A stretch of DNA of 64,000 nucleotides from Sinomonas gamaensis (GCF_005876955.1 NZ_SSCL01000001.1:310001-374000); one strand, 5' to 3'; positions 24,418 to 33,933 are shown, counted from the stretch's first letter. Made by a program: numbers and translations. Notes: generated from the sequence alone by a model not told the origin.

Positions 24418-25476
24418 TCAGTAGAAGTGAATGGGGTCCACTCGGTGGGGAAGCTGCTCGCCCGCCAGGAACTTGCGCAGGTTGTCAGCGAAGCGCTCGG
24501 CGATGAGGCGGTTCTCTGCGACGCTGAGCGCCGAGGTATGCGGGGAGACGAGCACGCGGGGGTGTTCCCAGAGCGGCGACGTCTCAGGCAGGGGTTCGAC
24601 GGCGAACACGTCCAGGCATGCGTACCCGACCGTCCCGTTCTCAAGGGCCTCGAGGAGCGCCTCCTCGTCGACCACCGTTCCACGGCCCACGTTCACAAGA
24701 ATGGTGCCGGGGCGCATGGCGGAGAACAGCTCGCGACCAATCAGCTTCTCCGTGAAGGGGGTGCCGGGGAGCGTGTTGACGAGCGCGTCCGCGCGTGCCA
24801 CAAGCTCCGGAAGCTTCTCGGCCGCCGCGACTTCCTCGATGCCCTCGATCGGATCAGCGGTGCGCTTGGTGCCGCTCACGGTCATCCCGAGCGCGCGGGC
24901 GAGCCGGGCGGTCTCGACGCCGATCTCTCCGAGGCCGGCGATCACGACGTGAGAGCCGGACGCGAGGCGAGTGGGCACGCGGAGGTCGGGCCAGTGCTTG
25001 GCTCTCTGGTCCTCTGCGAGCTCCGCGGTCCGCTTGAGTCCGTTGAGGATTCCCATGATCGCGAACTCGGCGAGGGGGAGCGCGTGAACGCCGGCCGAGG
25101 TCGTCACGATGACGCGCTCAAGATCCGCGCTGGAAACCCCGCTGGCCTTGACCGCCCCGCCTGCTCCGGCGGCCATCGCGTGCACCCAGCGCAGACGCGG
25201 GTTCTCGGCGACGACTCTGGCGAAGCCAGCGGGCGACTCGTTCGGGAAGCCGTAGAGGACGTCCGCAGAGTTGACGAGCTTCCAGTAGCGCTCCTCGGCG
25301 TCGGGGGAACGGCGGAACGATGGGTCGCCCGAGTGGTCCGCCGGGAAGCGCTCCGGGGGCAGCAGATCGGGTTCGTAGAGGACGGCGATGCTCGGATCGA
25401 CCGCGCGGATGGCCTCGACATGCTCTGCTTCGAGCGGGACGGCGATGCCGACCGTGAGGGAGGATTCAGTGCTCAT
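24418..25476 (-). CDS. D-isomer-specific 2-hydroxyacid dehydrogenase
   Basis: This 352-residue NAD(P)-dependent enzyme would interconvert a 2-hydroxyacid and a 2-oxoacid. The Rossmann motif is 'VVIAGLGEIGVETARLARAL'. The catalytic residues are visible: Arg in 'LVNVGRGTVVDEEALLEAL', Glu in 'CLDVFAVEPLPE' and His in 'VLVSPHTSA'. It is divergent from the next gene, with a 58-base shared promoter region. Its place beside an MHS transporter and a sugar-acid dehydrogenase suggests glyoxylate/hydroxypyruvate or 2-keto-sugar-acid reductase activity. The exact substrate cannot be read from sequence. Confidence 0.88.
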   Translation of the reverse strand: MSTESSLTVGIAVPLEAEHVEAIRAVDPSIAVLYEPDLLPPERFPADHSGDPSFRRSPDAEERYWKLVNSADVLYGFPNESPAGFARVVAENPRLRWVHAMAAGAGGAVKASGVSSADLERVIVTTSAGVHALPLAEFAIMGILNGLKRTAELAEDQRAKHWPDLRVPTRLASGSHVVIAGLGEIGVETARLARALGMTVSGTKRTADPIEGIEEVAAAEKLPELVARADALVNTLPGTPFTEKLIGRELFSAMRPGTILVNVGRGTVVDEEALLEALENGTVGYACLDVFAVEPLPETSPLWEHPRVLVSPHTSALSVAENRLIAERFADNLRKFLAGEQLPHRVDPIHFY

Positions 25477-25503
25477 GTGTCCACTCTACTGAATCTCGCC
25501 TAA

Positions 25504-25509
25504 TATACT
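25504..25509 (+). promoter_or_regulatory. Candidate -10 element of the dehydrogenase operon
   Basis: TATACT sits 26 bases upstream of the start codon at 25535. The heptamer TACTGAA occurs at 25487 and again, overlapping this box, at 25506, a 19-base spacing that could mark a regulator site. Confidence 0.4.
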
Positions 25510-25534
25510 GAACGATGAAGCGGAAGGAACGTGG

Positions 25535-26461
25535 ATGGAACGCGAAGAAGCTATCGGTTTCGTAGGTCTCGGCCTCATGGGCGGGCCCATGGCTGCCAAC
25601 CTCCTCGCTTCCGGCTTGCGGGTGGAGGGCTGGAATCGCTCGGACGGACCCTTCGGCGCGTTCGAGGCGGCCGGGGGGCGCCGCGTCAGGTCCGTCGCCG
25701 ATCTGGCGGCGCTCGACACCATCGTCTTCATGCTCCCTGATCTGCCCATGATCGAAGATGCCGCGGCCCCGATCCTGGCAGCGTGGGGGGCGGAGCCGAC
25801 GACGGTCAGGAAGCGCCTGGTCGTCATGAGCAGCGTCTCGCCCGTGGCGGTCAAGCGGTTCGGAGACGCCGTCGACCATGCCACCGGGGGACGCGCCGTC
25901 GTCGTTGATGCACCGGTGAGCGGCGGCCGCCAAGGGGCGATTGACGGCACCCTCGCGATCATGGTCGGTGCCGAGCCTGAGGATTTCGTGGAGCTCGAGC
26001 CTCTCTTCCGCGCGATGGGAACCTCGGTGGTGCGCCTCGGTCCCCTCGGCGCCGGTTCCCTCGCCAAGGCGTGCAACCAGTTGATCGTGGGCACGACGGC
26101 GGCCGCCCTCGCCGAGGCTGCTGTGCTCGCCGAGGCCCAGGGGCTTGACGTCGAAGCCCTGTTCGGCGTCCTTTCGGGAGGACTCGCGGGCAGCCGCGTC
26201 ATGGAACAGCTTGCGCCACGGATGGTCGCCAGGAACTACGCGCCGACTGGTCCCAGCAAGTTCATGCTCAAGGATCTTCGGTTCGTCGAGGCCGCCGCTG
26301 CCGAAGCCTCTGCGGCGCTGCCCCTTGCCTCGAGCGCCCTTGCCATCTACTCCGACTTGGTCTCGGAAGGTCTCGGCGACGAAGACCTCGCCGTCGTCCA
26401 CGAGCTTGCGCGCCGCCGCTCGGGGCTCGCATCTATCCACTCACAGGAGAGTCACCCATGA
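25535..26461 (+). CDS. NAD(P)-dependent oxidoreductase, 3-hydroxyisobutyrate / 6-PGDH-like family
   Basis: This 308-residue beta-hydroxyacid dehydrogenase has the dinucleotide site 'IGFVGLGLMGGPMAANLLAS', the substrate signature 'VVDAPVSGGRQGAIDGTLAI', and the catalytic lysine in 'AGSLAKACNQLIVG'. Relatives act on 3-hydroxyisobutyrate, tartronate semialdehyde, L-threonate or other sugar acids; the substrate here is not certain. The ATG at 25535 has AGGAA upstream. Its stop overlaps the next gene's start (ATGA), so the two are coupled. Confidence 0.88.
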   Translation: MEREEAIGFVGLGLMGGPMAANLLASGLRVEGWNRSDGPFGAFEAAGGRRVRSVADLAALDTIVFMLPDLPMIEDAAAPILAAWGAEPTTVRKRLVVMSSVSPVAVKRFGDAVDHATGGRAVVVDAPVSGGRQGAIDGTLAIMVGAEPEDFVELEPLFRAMGTSVVRLGPLGAGSLAKACNQLIVGTTAAALAEAAVLAEAQGLDVEALFGVLSGGLAGSRVMEQLAPRMVARNYAPTGPSKFMLKDLRFVEAAAAEASAALPLASSALAIYSDLVSEGLGDEDLAVVHELARRRSGLASIHSQESHP

Positions 26462-27228
26462 CAGCCCTTTTCGACCTCACTGGACGAGTCGCCCTCGTCA
26501 CGGGATCCAGCCGCGGGATCGGGACGGCACTTGCGCGTGGCCTCGCCGACGCCGGTGCAACGATCGTGCTGCATGGGCGCGATGCCCAGCGGGCCGAGGC
26601 GACACGCAAGGAGTTCGCCGACGTCTACGGAGAGGAGCGCGTCCACGCCGTGGCGTTCGACGTGACCGACCCCGAGGCGGCGGCAGCGGGCATCGCCGAG
26701 GCCGAGGCCAAGGCCGGCCCCCTGCGGATCCTCGTCAACAACGCCGGCATCCAGTACCGGGTGCCGCTGCTCGACCTGGACCCCTCGGACTGGGAGCGCG
26801 TCATCCGCACTGACCTGACCAGCGCCTTCCTGGTCGGTCGCGAGGCCGCCCGTGGAATGGTGGAGCGGGGTGCCGGCAAGATCATCAACATCTGCTCGGT
26901 CCAGACTGACCTTGCGCGCCCGTCGATCGGCGCCTATACCGCGGCCAAGGGCGGCCTCAGGAATCTCACCCGCGCGATGACGGCCGAATGGGCGGGTTCT
27001 GGCCTTCAGATCAACGGGATCGCCCCGGGCTATATCCATACAGAGATGACCCAGAACCTCGTGGATGACCCCGTGTTCAACTCGTGGATCCTTGGTCGCA
27101 CTCCCGCACATCGCTGGGGGTCGGTCGACGACATTGCCGGCCCGGTCGTGTGGCTCGCGTCAGACGCCTCGAACTTTGTCAACGGGCAGACGATCTTCGT
27201 GGATGGCGGCATGACCGTCGTCGTCTGA
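26458..27228 (+). CDS. SDR family oxidoreductase, gluconate 5-dehydrogenase-like
   Basis: The 256-residue short-chain dehydrogenase has the cofactor site 'VALVTGSSRGIGTALA', 'NNAGI', and the catalytic Ser-Tyr-Lys ('NICSVQ', 'YTAAK'). The segment 'GYIHTEMTQNLVDD' through 'ILGRTPAHRWGSVDD' is typical of gluconate 5-dehydrogenases (IdnO/Gno), which interconvert gluconate and 5-ketogluconate. It is translationally coupled to the upstream dehydrogenase and lies 157 bases before 6-phosphogluconate dehydrogenase, consistent with feeding gluconate into the pentose-phosphate pathway. No gluconate kinase is visible in the window. Confidence 0.85.
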   Translation: MTALFDLTGRVALVTGSSRGIGTALARGLADAGATIVLHGRDAQRAEATRKEFADVYGEERVHAVAFDVTDPEAAAAGIAEAEAKAGPLRILVNNAGIQYRVPLLDLDPSDWERVIRTDLTSAFLVGREAARGMVERGAGKIINICSVQTDLARPSIGAYTAAKGGLRNLTRAMTAEWAGSGLQINGIAPGYIHTEMTQNLVDDPVFNSWILGRTPAHRWGSVDDIAGPVVWLASDASNFVNGQTIFVDGGMTVVV

Positions 27229-27385
27229 ATGGCAAAGGCGGCAACGGCTGCCAAAAGTTAGGTCCACCGAAATAGGCTGTCAAGAAGCGGCACGCAGGCG
27301 AGCAGTCCACTAGCGTAGTCTGCGGCACTGGCTGCGGCTCAGGCCCATCAACCAAGCGGGCCGAGCTCGAGAAACGGAGAGTACA

Positions 27386-28825
27386 TTGTCTGCACAGATC
27401 GGAGTCACCGGACTCGCGGTGATGGGCGCGAACCTCGCCCGCAATCTCGCACGGAACGGCTTCACCGTTGCGCTGCACAACCGCTCAGTGGAGAAGACGG
27501 ACACGCTGCTGGCCAAGCACGGCGACGAGGGCAGCTTCATCCGGACCGAGACGCTGCAGGAACTCGTCGACTCCCTCGAGAAGCCGCGGCGGGTCCTCAT
27601 CATGGTCAAGGCCGGCGCCCCCGTTGACGCCGTCGTGGACCAGCTCGTGCCGCTGCTCGAAGAGGGCGACATCGTGATCGATGCTGGCAACTCCCACTAC
27701 GAGGACACCCGCCGCCGTGAGGCCGCGCTGGCCGAGAAGGGCTTGCACTTCGTGGGCGTCGGCGTCTCCGGCGGCGAGGAAGGCGCCCTCAACGGCCCCT
27801 CGATCATGCCCGGCGGTTCGAAGCAGTCCTACGAGGCACTCGGCCCCCTGCTCGAGAAGATCGCCGCGAAGGCGAGCGATGGGACCCCGTGCTGCGCCTG
27901 GATCGGCACGGACGGCGCTGGTCACTTCGTCAAGATGGTCCACAACGGCATCGAGTACGCCGACATGCAGGTGATCGGCGAGGCGTACGACCTCCTGCGC
28001 AGCGGCGCGGGCATCGAGCCTGCCGAGCAGGCTGCGATCTTCGAGGAATGGAACAAGGGCGACCTCTCGTCATTCCTCATCGAGATCACCGCCGAGGTCC
28101 TGCGGCACGTCGACGCCAAGACGGGCAAGCCCTTCGTCGACGTCGTGGTGGACTCCGCGGGCCAGAAGGGCACCGGCCGCTGGACGGTCCAGTCCGCTCT
28201 CGACCTCGGCTCGCCGGTCTCGGGCATCGCCGAGTCCGTGTTCGCGCGTGGCATCTCGTCCCAGCGCGCCCAGCGCGAGATTGCCCAGGAGACCCTCGCC
28301 GGCCATGAGGGCGAGGTCAGCCTGCCCGAGAACTTCGTAGAGGACGTGCGCCAGGCGCTCTACGCCTCGAAGCTGGTCAGCTACGCGCAGGGCCTGGACA
28401 TGCTCGCCAGCGCGGCGAAGGAATACGGGTGGGAGCTCAAGCTCGACGAGATCGCGTCCCTCTGGCGCGCGGGCTGCATCATCCGCGCTGAGCTTCTGAA
28501 GGACATCATGGAGGCGTACAAGGGCGGGGAGAAGCCCGCCAACCTTTTGTTCGCCCCCGCGTTCGCGAAGTCGGTCGGCGAGGCGGTCCCGGCGTGGCGC
28601 CGCGTCGTCGCCACGGCTGTCCAGCTCGGCATCCCCGTCCCGGTCTTCTCCTCGTCGCTCGCCTACTACGACGGCCTGCGCCGCAAGCGCCTCCCGGCCG
28701 CCGTCATCCAGGGCCAGCGGGACCTCTTCGGCGCCCACACCTACCAGCGCGTGGACACCGAGGGCACGTTCCACACCCTGTGGGGCGAGGATCACTCCGA
28801 GATCTCCGCGGTCGACACCCACTGA
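27386..28825 (+). CDS. gnd: 6-phosphogluconate dehydrogenase, decarboxylating
   Basis: Gnd converts 6-phosphogluconate to ribulose-5-phosphate, CO2 and NAD(P)H. The 479-residue long-chain form shows 'IGVTGLAVMGANLARNLARN', 'VGVGVSGGEEGALNGPSIMP' and the catalytic lysine and asparagine in 'GHFVKMVHNGIEYADMQ', with the C-terminal 'YYDGLRRKRLPAAVIQGQRD'. The TTG start at 27386 is set by GGAGAG six bases upstream. A strong terminator follows. Its own promoter region (27229-27385) suggests expression apart from the upstream SDR gene. Confidence 0.95.
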   Translation: MSAQIGVTGLAVMGANLARNLARNGFTVALHNRSVEKTDTLLAKHGDEGSFIRTETLQELVDSLEKPRRVLIMVKAGAPVDAVVDQLVPLLEEGDIVIDAGNSHYEDTRRREAALAEKGLHFVGVGVSGGEEGALNGPSIMPGGSKQSYEALGPLLEKIAAKASDGTPCCAWIGTDGAGHFVKMVHNGIEYADMQVIGEAYDLLRSGAGIEPAEQAAIFEEWNKGDLSSFLIEITAEVLRHVDAKTGKPFVDVVVDSAGQKGTGRWTVQSALDLGSPVSGIAESVFARGISSQRAQREIAQETLAGHEGEVSLPENFVEDVRQALYASKLVSYAQGLDMLASAAKEYGWELKLDEIASLWRAGCIIRAELLKDIMEAYKGGEKPANLLFAPAFAKSVGEAVPAWRRVVATAVQLGIPVPVFSSSLAYYDGLRRKRLPAAVIQGQRDLFGAHTYQRVDTEGTFHTLWGEDHSEISAVDTH

Positions 28826-28868
28826 CGCGGTTCCGTCGGCCGCGCCACCTTGCGGCCTGATGACGATG

Positions 28869-28905
28869 GCGCCGCCCACCGAGATCGGTGGGCGGCGCTT
28901 TGTCT
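28869..28905. terminator. Terminator between gnd and the phosphatase gene
   Basis: GCGCCGCCCACCGA and TCGGTGGGCGGCGC form a perfect 14-base stem with a 2-base centre, followed by TTTGTCTT on the plus strand. It lies between converging genes. Confidence 0.9.
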
Positions 28906-28923
28906 TGTCCGACGGCGAGGGAA

Positions 28924-30528
28924 TCAGCGGGCGGCGTCGGCGCGCGGCCTGCGCAGGGTGAAGGTCTCGAAGGCTTCGAGGCCTCCTCCGACTCCGGTGA
29001 CGTTGTAGTAGGTCACCTTCATGGTCGTCTGGCCGCCAGGGGAACCCGGGTCGACCTCGAAAGCGCCGAACCCGTAGGAATTCGCCGCGTCCCGGACAGC
29101 GGACCACGCGGCGGGTTCATGGACGTAGACAGGGGCGCGCTTGCCCGTGGTGGGATCTGGCGCAGTGACCGACACGATGACTCGGCACTCCGGCGGCGTG
29201 AACAGCAGCTGATTGGACGGGACGGAGGTCCCTCCGCCGCCGAGCACCATGTGGACCGTGCCGTGGGTCGTGTCCACGGTCTGGGTATTGGTCGCGGCAG
29301 GGACCGGCGTAAGCGTCTGATTCTGCTGCTGTCCGCGGATGGGGTGCGAGCGCTCGTAATGGTGCTCGTGCCCACACACCACCAGGTCCACGCCGTACTT
29401 GTCGAAGATCGGGATCCACTCCTCGCGGATGCCCAGATCGGCGCCGTTGAAGTTGTTGGCAGTGCTGATGGCCACCTGATGCATGCACACGACGATCCAG
29501 TCGATGTCGCGATCAGACCGTGCAGCGGACAGTTCTCCCTCGAGCCACGCCTTCTGGGCGCCCTTGGAGTAGCCGTGCACGTACGAGTTGCCGCCGTCTT
29601 GGTAGCACACGTCGTCGTTGGCGAGGGAGATCACGCGGACCGCACCGACCGTGAAGCTGTACCAGAGCCCGCGCGTCACGTCGGTCTGACCGGAAGCCTC
29701 CGGTACCTGGAAGTAGGTCTGATAGGCCCCGTAGCCGATCGGGCCATTGCCGAGTTCGTTCTCGTGGTTTCCCGCAGAGGGCATCCACGGCCGGTTGCGG
29801 GCACTCCGGGAGTTGTTGGTCCAGAAGTCCCACCACGTGCGGATCCGGTCCGTGGCGAGGTTCGCGTAGCAGAGGTCACCGTTGAACAGGTGGAACATCG
29901 GCTGGACGCGCTCTACGCCGCCCGTCGTGTCGCCAGCGGCGGGGGAGCCCAGATTGTCGTTGACCCAGGTGGTGGTTCCGGTCTGCTTCTTGCCGAGGGT
30001 CGGCGTCCCCTGGTCGCCGAAGCTCGTGAACGTGACGCGGGACCGACCGCGAGGGCCTGTCGTGAACGTGCCGAATTCGGGCGTGGCCCCGTCATGCACA
30101 GCCGCATAGAGGTAGCCCGTAGACGCGGCGAGGCCGTCGAGCGCGCCGTGGTGGGCGTACACAGTGCGGCCCGACTTGGCATCGACGTAGCTCCTCGTCG
30201 TCGCCGCGACGGCCTTCGCGAAGTTCCCGTGGCCGTCCCCGAGGAGCACGCGGGGAGCCGCGACTGGCTGGAGCGTGTGCCACGAGACGACCATCTCGCG
30301 CGAGGCGTCTGCGCCGAACTGGAGGTGCAGCCCGTCGACCGTTGGCACCGAAACCGGGTCGGAAGCCGAAAGAGATCCCGGCAGGTCCTTCTGCGGCCCG
30401 GCCGGAGTGCCGGGGGCCGCGTCGGCGGGTGCAGCCATCGCGGCAGAGCCGGCTACAGCAGCGAGGCCGGCCCCCAAGAGCAGACGACGGCGGGTGACGG
30501 GGGAATTCTCTGGAGGAGTCGTGGTCAT
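28924..30528 (-). CDS. Tat-exported purple acid phosphatase-like metallophosphoesterase
   Basis: The protein of 534 residues starts with a twin-arginine signal ('TRRRLLLGAGLAAVAG', ending near 'ADAAPG'), so it is exported folded. A fibronectin-like N-terminal domain ('LHLQFGADASREMVVSWHT') precedes the phosphatase domain, whose metal ligands appear in order: 'TSFGDQG', 'FNGDLCYAN', 'SAGNHENE', 'VVCMHQ' and 'VVCGHEHHYERS'. This matches purple acid phosphatases, which release phosphate from esters outside the cell. The start at 30528 places the Tat motif near the N-terminus; the ribosome site is weak. It is likely monocistronic. Confidence 0.9.
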   Translation of the reverse strand: MTTTPPENSPVTRRRLLLGAGLAAVAGSAAMAAPADAAPGTPAGPQKDLPGSLSASDPVSVPTVDGLHLQFGADASREMVVSWHTLQPVAAPRVLLGDGHGNFAKAVAATTRSYVDAKSGRTVYAHHGALDGLAASTGYLYAAVHDGATPEFGTFTTGPRGRSRVTFTSFGDQGTPTLGKKQTGTTTWVNDNLGSPAAGDTTGGVERVQPMFHLFNGDLCYANLATDRIRTWWDFWTNNSRSARNRPWMPSAGNHENELGNGPIGYGAYQTYFQVPEASGQTDVTRGLWYSFTVGAVRVISLANDDVCYQDGGNSYVHGYSKGAQKAWLEGELSAARSDRDIDWIVVCMHQVAISTANNFNGADLGIREEWIPIFDKYGVDLVVCGHEHHYERSHPIRGQQQNQTLTPVPAATNTQTVDTTHGTVHMVLGGGGTSVPSNQLLFTPPECRVIVSVTAPDPTTGKRAPVYVHEPAAWSAVRDAANSYGFGAFEVDPGSPGGQTTMKVTYYNVTGVGGGLEAFETFTLRRPRADAAR

Positions 30529-30604
30529 GGGCCGAGCATCGCAAGCCGCCCAACCCAAAGGGTCAACCCAAGACGAACGTTCGGTTCCCCGCAAGGGAAC
30601 AAAA

Positions 30605-30635
30605 GCGCCGCCTACCTGCGCAAGGTGGGCGGCGC
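30605..30635 (-). terminator. Terminator of cysE
   Basis: On the minus strand GCGCCGCCCACCT pairs with AGGTAGGCGGCGC and is followed by TTTTGTT. It starts 32 bases beyond the cysE stop codon. Confidence 0.85.
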
Positions 30636-30666
30636 CGTCGTCCGTCTGCTTTTCTTCCGCAGCGCG

Positions 30667-31254
30667 TCAGATGTAGTAGTACTCCGCGGGATCCACGGCC
30701 GGCTTGGTCTCCTTCACCGCGTCCCGATGGCGCCACGTGGCGGGGATGCCGGTGACGATCGAGTTGGGCGGGGCGTCCTTCACGACGACGGCGTTGGCAC
30801 CGATGGCGCTGCCGTGCCCGATGGTGATGGGGCCGAGGACTTTTGCGCCGGCGCCGATGGTCACGCCGTCCCCGATGGTGGGGTGCCGTTTGACCTTGGC
30901 GAGGGAGCGGCCGCCGAGGGTGACGCCATGGTAGATCATGACGTCGTCGCCGATCTCCGACGTCTCGCCTATCACCACGCCCATCCCGTGGTCGATGAAG
31001 AATCTCCGGCCGATCGTGGCGCCGGGGTGGATTTCGATTCCGGTGAGGAACCGCCCGCCCTGCGAGATGAGGCGGGCAGGGAATCGGAGCTCCGGCTTCT
31101 GCCACATCTTGTGGGTCAGCCGATGGATCCAGATGGCATGGAGGCCGGAGTACGCGAAGAAGTTCTCGACGTTTCCGCGGGCTGCGGGATCGTGGGCCCT
31201 GGCGGACTCAAGGTCCTCCAGCAGCCGCGCGAAGGTGCGTTTGATCAGTGACAC
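30667..31254 (-). CDS. cysE: Serine O-acetyltransferase
   Basis: CysE acetylates serine to O-acetylserine, the first step of cysteine synthesis. The 195-residue short form has the left-handed beta-helix hexapeptide repeats ('[20 protein letters not shown]', '[20 protein letters not shown]') with catalytic histidines in '[11 protein letters not shown]' and 'IYHGVTLGG'. The GTG start at 31254 is 38 bases from the cysK stop. The pair cysK-cysE forms one operon on the minus strand, and the two enzymes form the cysteine synthase complex through the CysE tail, which here ends in Ile ('YYYI') as required. Confidence 0.95.
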   Translation of the reverse strand: MSLIKRTFARLLEDLESARAHDPAARGNVENFFAYSGLHAIWIHRLTHKMWQKPELRFPARLISQGGRFLTGIEIHPGATIGRRFFIDHGMGVVIGETSEIGDDVMIYHGVTLGGRSLAKVKRHPTIGDGVTIGAGAKVLGPITIGHGSAIGANAVVVKDAPPNSIVTGIPATWRHRDAVKETKPAVDPAEYYYI

Positions 31255-31292
31255 AGGCTTCTTTCTACCGCAGCCCGCCGGAAGGGGCGACT

Positions 31293-32225
31293 CTAGCCGC
31301 GGATGTCGTCGAAGAGAACGGTCGAGATGTAGCGTTCGCCGAAGTCGGGAACGACGGCCACGATGAGCTTGCCTGCGTTCTCGGGGCGCTTCGCGAGCTC
31401 GAGTGCACCCCAGACCGCAGCACCCGAGGAGATGCCGCCCAGGATGCCCTCTTGGGTCGCGAGGGCACGGGCGGTGGCCACGGAGTCCTCGAGCGTCGCG
31501 TCGAGGACCTCATCGTAGACGTTCGTGTCCAGGACCTCCGGCACGAAGTTCGCGCCGAGGCCCTGGATCTTGTGGGGACCGGGCGCCCCGCCGTTGAGGA
31601 TCGGCGAGTCCTTGGGCTCGACGGCGACGACCTGAAGGCCGGGCTTGCGCTCCTTGAGCAGCTGCCCGGCGCCCGTGATCGTTCCGCCCGTGCCGATGCC
31701 GCCGACGAAGATGTCCACCTTGCCGTCGGTGTCGTTCCAGATCTCCTCACCGGTCGTGGCGCGGTGGATGGCGGGGTTCGCCGGGTTGGCGAACTGCTGG
31801 GCCCAGATCGAGTTCTCCGTGTTGGCGACGATCTCCTGGGCCTTCTCGACGGCGCCGCGCATGCCGTCCGAACCCGGCGTCAGGACGATCTCGGCACCAT
31901 ACGCGCGGAGCAGGACGCGTCGCTCAGTGGACATGGTCTCCGGCATGGTCAGGATGACCTTGTAGCCGCGGGCGGCGCCCACGAGCGCGAGCGCGATCCC
32001 CGTGTTGCCCGACGTGCCCTCCACGATGGTGCCGCCCGCCTTCAAGGCACCGGCCTTCTCCGCTGCATCGATGATGGCCACCCCGATGCGGTCCTTCACG
32101 CTGTTGGCGGGGTTGTAGAACTCGAGCTTGACGGCGACGTCGGCGCCGAGGCCCTCGGTGAGGCGATTGAGCCTCACGAGAGGCGTGTTGCCGACCAGCT
32201 GGGTGACGTCGTCGAAGATTCGCAT
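31293..32225 (-). CDS. cysK: Cysteine synthase A (O-acetylserine sulfhydrylase)
   Basis: CysK makes cysteine from O-acetylserine and sulfide with pyridoxal phosphate. The 310-residue protein shows the PLP lysine in '[15 protein letters not shown]', the substrate loop '[13 protein letters not shown]' and the phosphate loop '[12 protein letters not shown]'. The start is the ATG at 32225, with AAGGA five bases upstream. It is followed directly by cysE. Confidence 0.96.
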   Translation of the reverse strand: MRIFDDVTQLVGNTPLVRLNRLTEGLGADVAVKLEFYNPANSVKDRIGVAIIDAAEKAGALKAGGTIVEGTSGNTGIALALVGAARGYKVILTMPETMSTERRVLLRAYGAEIVLTPGSDGMRGAVEKAQEIVANTENSIWAQQFANPANPAIHRATTGEEIWNDTDGKVDIFVGGIGTGGTITGAGQLLKERKPGLQVVAVEPKDSPILNGGAPGPHKIQGLGANFVPEVLDTNVYDEVLDATLEDSVATARALATQEGILGGISSGAAVWGALELAKRPENAGKLIVAVVPDFGERYISTVLFDDIRG

Positions 32226-32316
32226 GGGTTCCTTCTTGTCGTGTGGGATGGCGCGGTGCATCACGGCCGCACAGGGGGCTGGCCGCGCTCAGCCTAGCGA
32301 CGAGCCGAAATGAGAG

Positions 32317-32841
32317 CTAGGCGTCAAGCCACGCCGAGTAATATTTCCGTGCCTTCGCCAACTTGGGATTGATGATGACGTGGCAGTAGCCCGCGTGCGG
32401 ATTTTTGGCGTAGTAGTTCTGATGGAATTCCTCCGCGGGGTAGAAGGTGCTGGCCCGCGCCACCTCGGTCACGATCGGACGGTCCCACAGCGGTTGGTTG
32501 CGCATGATCGCTTCTTCGAACAGGACCTTCTCCTCGTCGTCCACATAGAACATCGACGAGCGATACTGCGTGCCCACGTCGTAGCCCTGCCGATTCAGGG
32601 TCGTGGGGTCGTGGATCGCGAAAAACATGTCGAGGACGGTCTCCGCCGGAATCACTTCCTCGTCGAACGTCACGGCGACGACTTCTGCGTGCCCGGTCAT
32701 TCCACTGCACACGCTGTAGTAGTCGGGATTGGGGAGGTGTCCGCCGATGTAGCCAGACACAACCGACGTGACGCCCTTGGTCTTCTGGTACACGGCATCG
32801 AGGCACCAGAAGCAGCCGCCGCCCAAGATGAAGGTCTTCAT
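32317..32841 (-). CDS. msrA: Peptide-methionine (S)-S-oxide reductase
   Basis: MsrA repairs oxidised methionine. The 174-residue protein has the catalytic 'GGGCFWCLDA' near the N-terminus, 'GYIGG', 'GHAEVVAVTFDEE' and 'HDPTTLNRQGYDVGTQYRS'. The start is the ATG at 32841; the open frame extends 24 codons upstream without the family's features. It is divergent from the Nif3-like gene, with 52 bases between them. Confidence 0.95.
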   Translation of the reverse strand: MKTFILGGGCFWCLDAVYQKTKGVTSVVSGYIGGHLPNPDYYSVCSGMTGHAEVVAVTFDEEVIPAETVLDMFFAIHDPTTLNRQGYDVGTQYRSSMFYVDDEEKVLFEEAIMRNQPLWDRPIVTEVARASTFYPAEEFHQNYYAKNPHAGYCHVIINPKLAKARKYYSAWLDA

Positions 32842-32893
32842 GCTGCCTACAATGTCCGGGACAAGCGGAAGATTCCCGAGAGAGGACCGGGCT

Positions 32894-33898
32894 TTGTCTG
32901 ACGAACGCGTCACAGGTCAGAATGCGGGATCCGAGGACACCGTGGACGAAGCCAAGAGCGGCGGGAATCCGGAGTCCCCCGAGCAGGAGACACCCGTTGG
33001 GGGAGCGCCGGAGCCGGAGGCTCCGGCGCCGGCTGACGACGACGCCGCCCCGGCTTCTGCCGCGACCCTCGCCCAGGTTCTGCTCGCCGTCGAGGAGCTG
33101 TGGCCGGAGTCGCTCGCGGAGGGGTGGGACGCCGTCGGCCTGGTCACGGGCCGCCCATCGCAGGAAGTCACCAAGGTGCTGTTCGCCGTCGACCCCGTCA
33201 TCGAGGTCATCGAAGAAGCGGCGACGTGGGGAGCGGACCTGCTGATCACCCACCATCCTCTGCTGCTGCGCGGTGTGCATTCCGTGGCAGCCAATACGCC
33301 CAAGGGACGGGCGGTGCATCGGCTCATCGAGGCCGGAACAGCTCTCCTGACGGTCCACACCAACGGTGACAGCGCGGTCGGTGGAGTCTCGGACGTCCTC
33401 GCCGATGCACTCGGCCTCGACAACGTGGAGCCCCTCACCAAAGCAGCCAACGGGCTCCCTGAGGAGGGGATCGGGAGGGTGGGAGACCTTCCCGAGATCA
33501 CGAGCCTCGCGGCCTTCGCCGAGACCCTTTTCGGGCTGCTTCCGGCGGTGGCTGGCGGCGTCCGCGTATCGGGTGACCGGGACGGACTCGTGCGCCGGGT
33601 GGCGGTGTGCGGGGGAGCGGGCGACAGCCTTTTCGAGAGCGTGCGGTCCGCCAACGCGGATGTCTTCGTCACCGCGGATCTCCGTCACCATCCCGCCTCG
33701 GAAGCGCGTGAGGCGAGCCCCGACGGCCGGCCGTACCTCGTTGACGTGAGCCACTTCGCGAGCGAATGGCTGTGGCTCCCGGCCGCGGCCCAAGCGCTGG
33801 ACAATGTGCTCCGCGATCAGGGCCACGCCGTGGATATTCGCGTCTCCACCGTCAACACGGACCCCTGGGACTTCATTCTGACCCCGGGCGAGGGATAA
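32894..33898 (+). CDS. Nif3-like dinuclear metal centre protein
   Basis: The product belongs to the Nif3/YbgI family (once called GTP cyclohydrolase I type 2), toroidal hexamers with two metal ions per subunit and an unclear reaction. Metal-binding motifs are visible: 'DLLITHHPLLLRG' and, near the C-terminus, 'DVSHFASEWLW'. Further typical stretches are 'EGWDAVGLVTG', 'LLTVHTNGDSAVGG' and 'VFVTADLRHHPASEA'. An acidic, Pro/Ala-rich extension of ~55 residues precedes the domain. The TTG at 32894 has GAGAGG eight bases upstream; a GTG at 32942, after GAGGACACC, is another choice. It is followed at 35 bases by the coiled-coil protein gene. Confidence 0.85.
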   Translation: MSDERVTGQNAGSEDTVDEAKSGGNPESPEQETPVGGAPEPEAPAPADDDAAPASAATLAQVLLAVEELWPESLAEGWDAVGLVTGRPSQEVTKVLFAVDPVIEVIEEAATWGADLLITHHPLLLRGVHSVAANTPKGRAVHRLIEAGTALLTVHTNGDSAVGGVSDVLADALGLDNVEPLTKAANGLPEEGIGRVGDLPEITSLAAFAETLFGLLPAVAGGVRVSGDRDGLVRRVAVCGGAGDSLFESVRSANADVFVTADLRHHPASEAREASPDGRPYLVDVSHFASEWLWLPAAAQALDNVLRDQGHAVDIRVSTVNTDPWDFILTPGEG

Positions 33899-33933
33899 AG
33901 TCGCAGCCACTGACGCGATCTGCAGGAGGACCC

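Noticed and set aside
28888..31251. 787-codon plus-strand frame over the phosphatase and cysE genes
   Set aside because: Both genes on the other strand have complete catalytic motifs; the plus frame has no domain or ribosome site.
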